Part shown: in pieces, positions 37,390 through 45,891 of the stretch
Numbering within the stretch: position 1 is the stretch's first letter
Layout: each line of letters begins with the position of its first letter
NCBI GenBank assembly: GCA_016721825.1
Contig: JADKHI010000006.1
Location: 62,001 to 126,000 of the forward strand
Source: Flavobacteriales bacterium
GTDB taxonomy: Bacteria; Bacteroidota; Bacteroidia; Flavobacteriales_F; PHOS-HE28
Reading direction: 5' to 3'
DNA length: 64,000 nucleotides
Translations under genes and position numbers: made by a program
Notes under the pieces: generated by a model
What the model was told of the DNA's origin: nothing
The model's input: only the letters and a program-made list of their open reading frames with translations
The model's database searches: none

Positions 37390-38118
37390 ATGATGAAACC
37401 TTACGCACTTCTTCTTACGCTCGCTTGTACCACCACGCTCCACGCCCAGAACTGGGAGGTGGGTATACCGGTCGACATCCAGATCAGCACGATCACTGTA
37501 TACGGCGGTGGTTGTGCGCCCGGTGTCCAGGCCACCCTGTTCATGCCCTTGCTTCCCGTGGACGGCATCACCTACTACTACCGCGTGATCAACACCAACG
37601 GCGGCACCTACACCATGGTACCCGGTCCGGCGAACGTTCTGAACGCGGGAGATACGGTACACTTCCCCACCACCCAGATCAGCGAGGTGTACAACGCTGC
37701 CAATCAAGGTGGGCTGGAAATGGAAGTCCGCGCCGAAGGAACGCCGACCACCGCTGGCCAGACGCATCCCTGCGCCTCGAACGATCTGTGGCTGAGCAAC
37801 CTGCTGCTCTGCAACGAAGGCCTCACATCGCAGATCAGCCTGGGTTGCGAAACACAACCGAGCACCGTGGGCATCGACGAGGTTAGCACGACATTGGCCT
37901 TCATCGCACCGCTGGCCGCGAACGGTTTCCAGCTCCAGGTCCTCGATGCTGAAGTACGCATGGTGCGCGTGTTGGACGCGCAGGGTCGTGTGGTGTCCAC
38001 GTCCAACTCGGCCACACCCCGCATGGACCTGAGCACGCAGCCCGACGGCGTTTACGTGCTGCAAGCAGAGCGCACCGGCGGACAGGTGCTCACGCAGCGT
38101 TTCGTGTTGGCGCGATAG
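37390..38118 (+). CDS. Small T9SS type A cargo protein
   Basis: A 242-residue exported protein: signal peptide (MMKPYALLLTLACTTTLHAQ), a beta-rich domain with Cys residues (YGGGCAPGVQATLF, YYYRVINTNGGTYTMV, LLLCNEGLTSQISLGCE), and a sorting region (NGFQLQVLDAEVRMVRVLDA, QGRVVSTS, PDGVYVLQAER). The codon preceding the second Met could also be the start. It follows the giant PKD gene by about 100 bp in the same direction but has its own promoter-like box, and it is closed by a strong terminator hairpin. Binding partner unknown. Confidence 0.75.
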   Translation: MMKPYALLLTLACTTTLHAQNWEVGIPVDIQISTITVYGGGCAPGVQATLFMPLLPVDGITYYYRVINTNGGTYTMVPGPANVLNAGDTVHFPTTQISEVYNAANQGGLEMEVRAEGTPTTAGQTHPCASNDLWLSNLLLCNEGLTSQISLGCETQPSTVGIDEVSTTLAFIAPLAANGFQLQVLDAEVRMVRVLDAQGRVVSTSNSATPRMDLSTQPDGVYVLQAERTGGQVLTQRFVLAR

Positions 38119-38133
38119 TCGATAAGCTTCTTT

Positions 38134-38173
38134 CGAACGGCCCGGTGATCCATGGTGATCATCGGGCCGTTCG
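38134..38173 (+). terminator. Strong hairpin terminator
   Basis: CGAACGGCCCGGTGATC (38134-38150) pairs with GATCATCGGGCCGTTCG (38157-38173) across a 6-base loop: 17 bp with one mismatch. It is preceded by CTTCTTT and followed by GCGTTGG. It separates the T9SS gene from the amidohydrolase gene. Confidence 0.65.
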
Positions 38174-38252
38174 GCGTTGGGGCCCTTCGCTTGCTTCCGG
38201 TTACCGGTCCAGGTAGGGAAGGACGACTAGCTTCGTTCATCAAACTTCTGAC

Positions 38253-39977
38253 ATGAACTCGACCCTTTCGTTCCTCGCAATTCTGCTGTTGGTTGCCAGC
38301 TGCGGGACCTCCTCCGATCCCTCGACCGGGCACACCGGCATCGCCGATGCCATCTACTTCGGTGGCGACATCCTCACCATGGCAGGCGACAGCGCGCAAT
38401 ACGCCGAAGCGGTGGTGGTGGACAGCGGGCGCATCGTGTTCGTGGGTGCCATGCCTGATGCGCTGAAGCTTCAAGGGGACAGCACGGTGATGCATGACCT
38501 GCAGGGCAAGACCCTTCTGCCTGGATTCATTGATGCGCACGGACACTTGTGGATGTCCGGCATACAGGCACTGGCGGCCAACCTGCTTCCTGCGCCGGAT
38601 GGAAGAGGCAATGACATCGCAGCCCTCATCGCCATCACCAACGAGTGGAAGGACAGGAACGCAGCAGTGATCGAAAAGACAGGATGGATCGTGGGTTTTG
38701 GCTACGATGAGGCTCAGCTGAAAGAGAACCGGCACCCGACCGCTGCCGAATTGGACCAGGTCTCCACGGAGTTCCCGGTGCTGTTCCTGCATCAGTCCGG
38801 GCATTTGGCGGCGGTCAATTCCAAAGGCCTGGAAGTTTCGGGGATCACCGCAGCCACCCCGGATCCCGCAGGAGGCGTGATCCAGCGAAAGAAGGGGTCA
38901 CAAGAACCCAACGGCGTGTTGGAAGAGACGGCCGTGTTCGCCGCCGCCGCATCGTTGCTCGGCAAGGTTGACGATAAAGGCAACGAAGCCCTCATCATCG
39001 CGGGTCAGAAAGCGTACTCGAAATATGGCTTCACCACGGCGCAGGAAGGCAGGGCCACCAGCGTGGTCTGTGATACCTACAAGCGCATGAGCGATGCTGG
39101 CAGCTTGTTCATGGACGTGTATGCCTACCCCGACATCCAAATGGGTCTGGATTACATGAAGGCCAATGGCGTGCAGGCGGACTACAGGAACCACTTCAGG
39201 GTGGCCGGGGTCAAACTCAGCCTGGATGGTTCACCTTCAGGGAAGACCGCCTGGCTGACCAAGCCCTACAAAGTACCCCCGCCGGGCATGCCCAAGGACT
39301 ACAGAGGCTATCCCGCCATACCCGATCCCGCGGACATCCAGGCTCATGTGGCGGAAGCCTTCAAGAACAACTGGCAGATCATCACGCATTGCAATGGCGA
39401 TGCATCGGCTGATGAATACATCAAGGCGGTGAGCATGGCTGCGGGCCAGTATGGCAACGATGACCGCCGGACCGTGATGATCCATGCGCAGACCGTTCGG
39501 GAAGATCAGCTTGATTCGATGAAGGCCTTGGGCATCATCCCCTCGTTCTTCTCCATGCACACCTATTACTGGGGCGACTGGCATCGGGACGAGACCTTGG
39601 GTAAGGAGCGGGCTTACCGGATCTCACCCACCGTGTCTGCCCTTGAGCGGAACATGATCTTCACTGAACACCACGATGCGCCGGTCGCATTCCCTGATGC
39701 GCTGCGGGTACTGCACTCCACCGTGAACCGGGTGAGCCGCAGCGGCGATGTGATCGGGCCGGATCAGCGTGTCTCCGCCTACATCGCCCTGAGGTCCATA
39801 ACCGCTTGGGCGGCCTATCAGGCGTTCGAGGAGGAAATGAAAGGAACGCTTACCGTTGGCAAACTCGCCGACCTGGTGATCCTCGACAAGAACCCCCTGA
39901 AGATCGACCCGATAGCGATCTCCGATCTGACCGTGCTGGAGACGATCAAAGAGGGCAAGACGATCTACAAGCGCTAA
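38253..39977 (+). CDS. YtcJ-type amidohydrolase lipoprotein
   Basis: A 574-residue metal-dependent hydrolase of the amidohydrolase superfamily (YtcJ/LAF3-like). The N-terminus (STLSFLAILLLVASC) is a lipoprotein signal with Cys17, so the enzyme is probably periplasmic and membrane-anchored. Metal-binding HxH is in LLPGFIDAHGHLW; further family blocks are GYDEAQLKENRHPTAAELDQ, HQSGHLAAVNSKGL, ITHCNGDASADEYI, and the terminal GTLTVGKLADLVILDKNPLK. The substrate is unknown; characterised relatives act on amides such as formamide. The start is supported by the lipobox. The neighbour on the right is convergent. Confidence 0.9.
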   Translation: MNSTLSFLAILLLVASCGTSSDPSTGHTGIADAIYFGGDILTMAGDSAQYAEAVVVDSGRIVFVGAMPDALKLQGDSTVMHDLQGKTLLPGFIDAHGHLWMSGIQALAANLLPAPDGRGNDIAALIAITNEWKDRNAAVIEKTGWIVGFGYDEAQLKENRHPTAAELDQVSTEFPVLFLHQSGHLAAVNSKGLEVSGITAATPDPAGGVIQRKKGSQEPNGVLEETAVFAAAASLLGKVDDKGNEALIIAGQKAYSKYGFTTAQEGRATSVVCDTYKRMSDAGSLFMDVYAYPDIQMGLDYMKANGVQADYRNHFRVAGVKLSLDGSPSGKTAWLTKPYKVPPPGMPKDYRGYPAIPDPADIQAHVAEAFKNNWQIITHCNGDASADEYIKAVSMAAGQYGNDDRRTVMIHAQTVREDQLDSMKALGIIPSFFSMHTYYWGDWHRDETLGKERAYRISPTVSALERNMIFTEHHDAPVAFPDALRVLHSTVNRVSRSGDVIGPDQRVSAYIALRSITAWAAYQAFEEEMKGTLTVGKLADLVILDKNPLKIDPIAISDLTVLETIKEGKTIYKR

Positions 39978-39982
39978 GCCCC

Positions 39983-40366
39983 TCACCTCCCCTTCAGCTC
40001 CCAAAGCGTCGCCGTGGAATCCGCGCGGTAGTCGCGCAAGGCGAGCACAGTGAGCAAGGCCTTGCGCCCAGCGATGGAGGCCTGGATGGAATAGTAGAGG
40101 CTGTCGCCACTGCGACGGGTGTCGTTGAAGAGCACCTCGGCACTGTCGATGGAAGCGCGGACGGCGTTGAGGTCCGTGGGCCACTGGGCCATCTGTGCTT
40201 CGGCTGTGGGATGAGCCTTCAGCAAGGTGCTCTTCAGGCGCAGCTTGATGCGGTCCTCGGGCATCCAGGCGGTGTTGCTGAGGCGGTTGCCGAAGAAGCC
40301 CCATGCCATGAGGCCGCCGAGAATGAGGCCGATGAGGTAGAGTTGGAGACGACGCTTAAGGTCCAT
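39983..40366 (-). CDS. Single-pass membrane protein of unknown function
   Basis: A 127-residue protein: MDLKRRLQLYLIGLILGGLM with one transmembrane helix near the N-terminus, then WMPEDRIKLRLKSTLL and a C-terminal half with SLYYSIQASIAGRKALLTVL. The layout (short helix, NTAWxPExRIxxRL) is common in Bacteroidota membrane proteins of unknown function, distantly like those labelled DUF4258, but I cannot confirm the family. The start at 40366 is preferred; eight codons upstream lie in a short CATGTGCCCATG-type repetition (about 40363-40400). Confidence 0.65.
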   Translation of the reverse strand: MDLKRRLQLYLIGLILGGLMAWGFFGNRLSNTAWMPEDRIKLRLKSTLLKAHPTAEAQMAQWPTDLNAVRASIDSAEVLFNDTRRSGDSLYYSIQASIAGRKALLTVLALRDYRADSTATLWELKGR

Positions 40367-40510
40367 GTGCCCATGTGTGCATGAGCGCATGTGCCCATGA
40401 ATGAATGCACGGCAAAGGTGCGGGTTCCCTCGTCATGAGCCCTCATTGGAACGTCGTTCAATGGCGAGGCGCTCTGTCCATGTGCGAACAATGCATTTGA
40501 TGGAAGGCCG

Positions 40511-40676
40511 CGAAGCCCATGCTTCCATTCATCCCCCTCGTCCTCAACGAGGGGGTGGAGGGGGAGCCACAACGCATGGGCTTCGCTCCGATGATCATCA
40601 TGAGCGGATCGCATTGCCGCTCCCCCTCCACCCCCTCGCTGTTTCCGCCGGGGCGGCGGGCGCGGGGGATGAATGG
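40511..40676. repeat. Large multi-arm palindromic element
   Basis: Nested inverted repeats: 40525-40537 with 40664-40676 (13 bp, CCATTCATCCCCC), 40551-40567 with 40619-40635 (17 bp, GGGGGTGGAGGGGGAGC), and 40511-40522 with 40574-40585 (12 bp, CGAAGCCCATGC). A local hairpin CCCCCTCG/CGAGGGGG lies at 40533-40555. It fills the 340-bp gap between the membrane protein gene and ald; no coding potential is apparent. Confidence 0.75.
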
Positions 40677-40707
40677 CCGCGATCCGCGATCCATCACCAA
40701 CTGCGGA

Positions 40708-41928
40708 TCAGAAAGCCGCGAGCAGGATGTCCAGGTCTTTATAGGGCAACCGGAACGCTTCGCTGAGGATCTCGCTCGTGAGCGCGCCGTTGTACAGGTA
40801 CACGCCGTGGCGGATGCCGAGGTCCTTCTTGATCAGCTCCTCGAAGCCACCGCGATCGCCCATGGTGAGCAGCAGCGGGCCGAAGATGTTGGTGAGCGCA
40901 TAGCTGGCGGTGCGGGGTACCCGGCTGGCGATGTTCGGCACGCAGTAGTGGATGACCCCGAACTCCTTGAATACCGGATCGGTGTGCGTGGTGACGTGGC
41001 TGGTCTCGAAACAACCACCGCGGTCGATGCTCACGTCCACGATCACGGAACCGGCCTTCATTTCGCTCACCATGTCCTCGGTAACGACCATGGGTGTACG
41101 GCCGTGCTCGGGGCGTAACGCACCGATGGCCACGTCGGCCTGCATGAGCGCGAGCTTCAGTTCGTCGGGTTGGATAACGCTGGTGTAGATGCGCTGACCG
41201 AGGTCGCTCTGCAAACGGCGCAGGCGGTAGATGCTCTTGTCGAACACCTTCACGCTGGCACCGAGGCCCATGGCGGCGCGTGTAGCGAACTCGCCAACGG
41301 TACCGGCACCGATGATCACCACTTCCGCCGGGGCCACACCGCTGATGCCACCGAGCATGAGGCCCTGGCCGCCCTTGTCACTGCTCAGGTACTCCGCGGC
41401 GATCTGGATGCAGGTGTTGCCCGCGATCTCGCCCATGGCGCGGATGATGGTGTAGATGCCTTCGCGGTCCTTGATGAAGTCCCAAGCCACGGCGGTCACC
41501 TTCTTGTCCATCATCTTGCGCAGCGCATCCTTGGGCTGCACGGTGAGCTGCAGGGCGGAGATGAGGATCTGCTTGGGCCGCAGCAGCTCGATCTCCTTGA
41601 GGCTGGGCGGTGCGACCTTGATGATGAGGTCCGCCTTGAAGACCTCCTCGGCGCTTTCGACCACCTGGGCGCCAGCCTCGGTGTAGTCGCTGTCCTGGAA
41701 CTGCACGGCCTGGCCCACTCCGCGTTCCACCAGCACATCGTGCCCACGGCTCACCAGCGTAGCGATGCTCGAAGGCGTGAGCGGCACGCGGTGTTCCTGA
41801 AAGCTGGTCTCCTTGGGGATGCCGATGAAGAGGTTGCGGCCTTTGCGGCCCACTTCCTGTACCTGTTCCTGGGGCAGCATGGCCACCTCGCGGGCCAATT
41901 GCTTGAGGAGTTCCTGGCTGGTGCTCAT
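40708..41928 (-). CDS. ald: Alanine dehydrogenase
   Basis: A 406-residue NAD-dependent enzyme that interconverts L-alanine with pyruvate and ammonia. Family blocks: IGIPKETSFQEHRVPLTPSS, KVAPPSLKEIELL, AMGEIAGNTCIQIAAEYL, the Rossmann motif VVIIGAGTVGEFATRAAMGL, VIVDVSIDRGGCFETSHVTT, and HYCVPNIASRVPRTASYALT. The N-terminal 36 residues are an extension relative to the short bacterial Ald but are usual in Bacteroidota versions. The start ATGA overlaps the stop of the tsaE gene by 4 bp, so the two are translationally coupled in the porX-tsaE-ald operon. Confidence 0.92.
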   Translation of the reverse strand: MSTSQELLKQLAREVAMLPQEQVQEVGRKGRNLFIGIPKETSFQEHRVPLTPSSIATLVSRGHDVLVERGVGQAVQFQDSDYTEAGAQVVESAEEVFKADLIIKVAPPSLKEIELLRPKQILISALQLTVQPKDALRKMMDKKVTAVAWDFIKDREGIYTIIRAMGEIAGNTCIQIAAEYLSSDKGGQGLMLGGISGVAPAEVVIIGAGTVGEFATRAAMGLGASVKVFDKSIYRLRRLQSDLGQRIYTSVIQPDELKLALMQADVAIGALRPEHGRTPMVVTEDMVSEMKAGSVIVDVSIDRGGCFETSHVTTHTDPVFKEFGVIHYCVPNIASRVPRTASYALTNIFGPLLLTMGDRGGFEELIKKDLGIRHGVYLYNGALTSEILSEAFRLPYKDLDILLAAF

Positions 41929-42377
41929 GCGATGGGCGCCGTTGCGGGCGGCGCGGGTGAGAGGTCCAACTGTACACTGCGTTCGCCATCGCCGAGCTGC
42001 GTCAGGCGCACCCATACCGTGTCGGTGGGCAACAGGTCCTTTGCCAGTTCGGGCCACTCCACGAAGCAGTAGCGACCGCTGTCCAGGTATTCGGTGAAGC
42101 CGATGCCTTCCAGCTCGTGCGCATCCTTCAACCGGTACAGGTCGAAGTGATACACCGGCCCGGTGGTGCCTGCGTATTCGTTCACGATGCTGAAGCTGGG
42201 GCTGCTGGTGCCGCCCTCCACACCAAGCTCCGCGCTCAGCGCCTTGATCAAGGTGGTCTTGCCCGCGCCCAGGTCGCCCTTGAAGGCGAAGACACGGCGG
42301 TCGCTACAGGAATGCAACAGGGCCGCGGCCATCTCAGGGGCGTCCTCGGGGCGTGACAGGCGAAGCACAGCGCTCAT
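41925..42377 (-). CDS. tsaE: tRNA threonylcarbamoyladenosine biosynthesis ATPase TsaE
   Basis: A 150-residue P-loop ATPase that works with TsaB and TsaD to make t6A37 in ANN-decoding tRNAs. Walker A is FAFKGDLGAGKTTLIKALSA; the family strand SPSFSIVNEY and VYHFDLYRLKDAHELEGIGF follow, with FVEWPELAKDLLP near the C-terminus. Length is typical. It starts 6 bp after the porX stop and overlaps ald by 4 bp. It is an essential-type housekeeping gene carried in an operon with a secretion regulator. Confidence 0.95.
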   Translation of the reverse strand: MSAVLRLSRPEDAPEMAAALLHSCSDRRVFAFKGDLGAGKTTLIKALSAELGVEGGTSSPSFSIVNEYAGTTGPVYHFDLYRLKDAHELEGIGFTEYLDSGRYCFVEWPELAKDLLPTDTVWVRLTQLGDGERSVQLDLSPAPPATAPIA

Positions 42378-42383
42378 GCGTGA

Positions 42384-43937
42384 TCAGCGGGGTTTGAGGT
42401 AGACCACCGGCACGATCATCTCCTCGAGCGAGATGCCTCCGTGCTGGAAGGTGTTCCGGTAGAAATTGACGAAGTGGTTGTAGTTGTTCGGGTACACGAA
42501 GTAGAGGTCCTTCTTGGTGAACACATACACGGTGCTCACGTTGGCGCGCGGCAGGAAGGCCTTTGCAGGGTCCTTGATGGCGAGCACGTCGCGCTCCTCG
42601 TAACTGAGGTTGCGGCCGAACTTGTAGCGCAGGTTGCTGTTGGTGTTGCGGTCGCCCACCACCTTGCTGGGCTCGGTGACGCGGATGGTGCCGTGGTCGG
42701 TGGTGATGATGACCCGTCCACCCTTCTCCGCAATGCCCTTCAGAATGTCGAACAGCGGACTGTGCTCGAACCAGCTCTTGGTGATGCTGCGGTAGGCGGC
42801 ATCGTCCTCGGCCAACTCGCGGATCACTTCCATCTCCGTGCGGGCATGGCTCAGCATGTCCACGAAGTTGTAGACGATGCAGTTGAAGGGGTTGCCCATC
42901 AGGTTGCCGAGGTTCTCCGCGAGCTTGCGGCCCTGGGCCTGGCTGGTGATCTTGTGGTAGCTGTGCTTCACGTTCTTCCCCAGGCGCTTCAGCTGGTCGG
43001 CGAGGAACTCATCCTCGTGGGCGTTCTTGCTGCCCTCCTCCTCTTCGCTGATCCACTTGCCGGGGAACCGCTTCTCGATCTCGCTGGGCATGAGGCCTGA
43101 GAAGATCGCGTTGCGCGCATATTGCGTGGCGGTGGGCAGAATGCTGTAGAAGGCGCTCTGTTCCTCCACCTTGTAGAACTCGCCGATGATGGGTTCCAGC
43201 ACACGCCATTGGTCCAGCCGCAGGTTGTCGATCAGCACCATGAAGAGCGGCGACTCACCCTCCTGGATGTGGGGCGCGATCTTCACCTTGAAGAGGTTGT
43301 GGCTCTGTAGCGGCACGTCGACGCCCTTGCCGTTCACCCAATCGATGTAGTGCTCGGCCACGAAGCGGCTGAACAGTTCGTTGGCCTCGCTCTTCTGCGA
43401 GCGGAGGATCTCGTGCATGCCGGGGTCCGCGCTGCCACTGAGGTCCAGTTCCCACCGCACGATCTCGTCGTACAGCGCGGCCCATCCCTTGGTGTCGTGC
43501 TTATCGCCCAGGCGCATGCTCAAGCGGCCGAACTGCTGCTGGTAATTCGTGCTGGTGCGCTCGCTCACCAGGCGGCGGCCCTCCAGGTGTTTCTTCAGGC
43601 TGTGCAGGATCTGGTTGGGGTTCACCGGCTTGATCAGGTAGTCGCTGATCTTGCTGCCGATGGCCTCTTCCATGATGTGCTCCTCCTCGCTCTTGGTGAT
43701 CATGATCACCGGCGTGTGCTGCGCGATGGCCTTGATGCGGCTGAGCGTTTCCAGCCCGCTCAGGCCGGGCATGTTCTCATCGAGAAAGATGATGTCGTAC
43801 TCCTTCTTCCCCACTTTCTCCACGGCATCGAGCCCGTTGTTCACGGTCTCCACGGTGTAGCCCTTGTCTTCCAGGAACAGCACATGTGGCCGCAACAGGT
43901 CGATCTCATCGTCCGCCCAAAGGATGTTCGCGCTCAT
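42384..43937 (-). CDS. porX: PorX: response regulator/PglZ phosphatase controlling type IX secretion
   Basis: A 517-residue two-domain regulator. The receiver domain (1 to about 120) carries ILWADDE, phospho-acceptor D53 in IIFLDENMPGLSG, and ISDYLIKP. A helical linker leads to a PglZ/alkaline-phosphatase-like domain (about 205-517) with LFMVLIDNLRLDQWRVLEP, IFSGLMPSEIEKRFPG, CIVYNFVDMLSHART, and VIITTDHGTIRV, which hold the metal-binding Asp/His set. In Porphyromonas and Flavobacterium, PorX with the PorY kinase and SigP is required for T9SS function; the phosphatase domain has been linked to nucleotide substrates. The ten cargo genes in this window fit that role. First gene of the operon; no porY is nearby. 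Confidence 0.93.
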   Translation of the reverse strand: MSANILWADDEIDLLRPHVLFLEDKGYTVETVNNGLDAVEKVGKKEYDIIFLDENMPGLSGLETLSRIKAIAQHTPVIMITKSEEEHIMEEAIGSKISDYLIKPVNPNQILHSLKKHLEGRRLVSERTSTNYQQQFGRLSMRLGDKHDTKGWAALYDEIVRWELDLSGSADPGMHEILRSQKSEANELFSRFVAEHYIDWVNGKGVDVPLQSHNLFKVKIAPHIQEGESPLFMVLIDNLRLDQWRVLEPIIGEFYKVEEQSAFYSILPTATQYARNAIFSGLMPSEIEKRFPGKWISEEEEGSKNAHEDEFLADQLKRLGKNVKHSYHKITSQAQGRKLAENLGNLMGNPFNCIVYNFVDMLSHARTEMEVIRELAEDDAAYRSITKSWFEHSPLFDILKGIAEKGGRVIITTDHGTIRVTEPSKVVGDRNTNSNLRYKFGRNLSYEERDVLAIKDPAKAFLPRANVSTVYVFTKKDLYFVYPNNYNHFVNFYRNTFQHGGISLEEMIVPVVYLKPR

Positions 43938-44104
43938 CGATCGTGCCCCCACAGCGGTTATGGCCTGATGATCAACGCCAAAGGCGCCCGGCTTCCGCTA
44001 ATTTCGGCCCGTGAATTTACGGCCTTTTCGTACCCCTCCCGACCTCACCCCTGCCCCACTCTAGGGGGAGCGGGTTTCCTGAGCCCCACCTGACCTGCCC
44101 CACC

Positions 44105-45336
44105 TTGGCTTCCAAGAAGAAGATCCTCAACGACCCCATCTACGGCTTCATCACCGTGCCCAACGCACAGGTACTGGAGCTGATCGACCACCCGTGGTTC
44201 CAGCGGTTGCGCTACATCAAGCAGCTGGGGCTGGGCCACCTGGTGTACCCCGGAGCGCTGCACACCCGCTTCCACCACGCCCTGGGCGCCATGCACCTGA
44301 TGGGCCTGGCCATCGGCACCCTGCGCGACAAGGGCCACCCCATCAGTGAGGAAGAAGCCTGGGGGCGGCCATCGCCATCCTGCTGCACGATGTGGGGCAC
44401 GGCCCCTTCAGCCACGCGCTGGAGCACAGCCTGGTGGAAGGCATCAGCCACGAGGACGTGAGCGCCTTGGTGATGGACGCGCTCAACACCCAGTTCGGCG
44501 GCAAGCTCGATCTGGGACTGAAGATCTTCCGCGACCAGCACCCGCGCCATGCCCTGCACCAACTGGTGAGCAGCCAGCTGGACGTGGACCGCATGGATTA
44601 CCTGAACCGCGACAGCTTCTATACCGGCGTCAGCGAAGGCGTGATCGGCGGCGACCGCATCATCAAGATGTTGGAGATCGTGGACGACCGGCTGGTGGTG
44701 GAAGAGAAGGCCATCTACAGCATCGAGAAGTTCATTGTTGCGCGGCGCCTCATGTACTGGCAGGTATACCTGCACAAGACCGTGGTGGCCTGCGAGCTCA
44801 TGCTGGTGGAAACGCTTCGCCGCGCCAAGCAACTGGCCATGGACGGCACCGGAGTGTTCGCCAGCCCCGCGCTGCTCCAGTTCCTCACCGCACGCCACGA
44901 CCGCAGCTCCTTCCAGGACCCCGACATCCTCGCCGACTTCCTGCGGCTGGACGACCACGACGTGATGGGTGCCGTGAAGGTGTGGATGCGCCACCCGGAC
45001 CCGGTGCTCAGCCGCCTCAGCACCGACCTGGTGGAGCGCCACAACCTGCGCATCCGCCTGCGCGATACGCCTTGGGAACAGGACCGCATCGACGCCCTGA
45101 AGCAAGCCGTGGCCAAGCACTTGAAGATCGACCTGGCCGATGCCGACCGCTTCGTGCTCACCGGCAGCATCGTCAACAACGCCTACGATGCCGGCTACGA
45201 CCGCATCGAACTGCTTTACAAGGACGGCAGCGTGCGCGATATCGCCGAAGCCAGCGACAACATGGGTATCCAGGCCATGGCAAAGCCGGTCACCAAGTAC
45301 TACCTGGCCTGGCCTCGGTGGTTGGGGGAAGGGTGA
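44105..45336 (+). pseudogene. HD-domain phosphohydrolase (SamHD1/dGTPase-like), frame broken by one base
   Basis: Reads as one about 410-residue protein if one G is restored in the G-run 44361-44365. Frame 1 (from TTG at 44105) gives KKKILNDPIYGFITVPNAQV, the HTRFHHALGAMHLM metal-binding His, and ends soon after. The next frame continues with ILLHDVGHGPFSHALEHSLV (the HD pair), SSQLDVDRMDYLNRDSFYTG and the family C-terminus to YYLAWPRWLGEG. All HD-site residues are present. The gene lies divergently upstream of porX, a place where I recall it in other Bacteroidota. An assembly error is at least as likely as true inactivation. TTG is used because no ATG fits the conserved start. Confidence 0.8.
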
Positions 45337-45567
45337 GGCACGCGGGGACACCAGAGCGCCAGCAGGCCAAGCCCCGGTGTGAACTCAACATGGTCATGAT
45401 CACCCCGACCCTGTGGAGAATACGTCCGGTCCGCCCGCGCGGGCGGTGGCCTGTGGATCCCTCGAAGGGCACGTGCCGCTAAGGCGGCGAATGGTCGGAG
45501 CGGAACGGCATGGGGTTGGATCGGACGGTAGCGTCTTCACGGACCCCTGATCAAATCACCCCCACCC

Positions 45568-45852
45568 ATGACCACGAAAACCAACGCCATCATCCTTCTG
45601 GCAACGCTCACTACCGGCGCCGCCATCGGCATGCTACTGGCACCGGACTCCGCTGAAAAGACCGGACGGAAGCTTTTGAAAAAGACCAAAGCCATGCACG
45701 GTCGCCTCCAGGATATGCTGGATGAAGGCTGTGATCTCATCGACACCCTGAAAGGGGATGCGACCGAGCTGGCCGGTGACGCCCGGCGCACCGGAAAGCA
45801 CGCGGCCGGTGCCGTGCGCGATACAGTGCGGAACGTTACCCACAGCTCCTGA
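45568..45852 (+). CDS. YtxH-domain small stress protein
   Basis: A 94-residue protein: MTTKTNAIILLATLTTGAAIG is a hydrophobic N-terminal segment with GMLLAPDSAEKTGRKLLKKT, the diagnostic YtxH block, followed by an amphipathic helix (RLQDMLDEGCDLIDTLKGDA, ELAGDARRTGKHAAGAVRD). YtxH proteins are membrane-attached and often induced by stress. It lies 39 bp before the NRAMP gene and is likely cotranscribed. Function unknown. Confidence 0.82.
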   Translation: MTTKTNAIILLATLTTGAAIGMLLAPDSAEKTGRKLLKKTKAMHGRLQDMLDEGCDLIDTLKGDATELAGDARRTGKHAAGAVRDTVRNVTHSS

Positions 45853-45891
45853 GAACACACCGGCGATGAGTCTACCTTGCGGGCCGCAACC

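Noticed and set aside
40363..40400. CATGTGCCCATG-type repetition as an extended start of the membrane protein
   Set aside because: Repeated ATG/CAT words create spurious starts; the protein's natural N-terminus is MDLKRRLQLYLIG at 40366.
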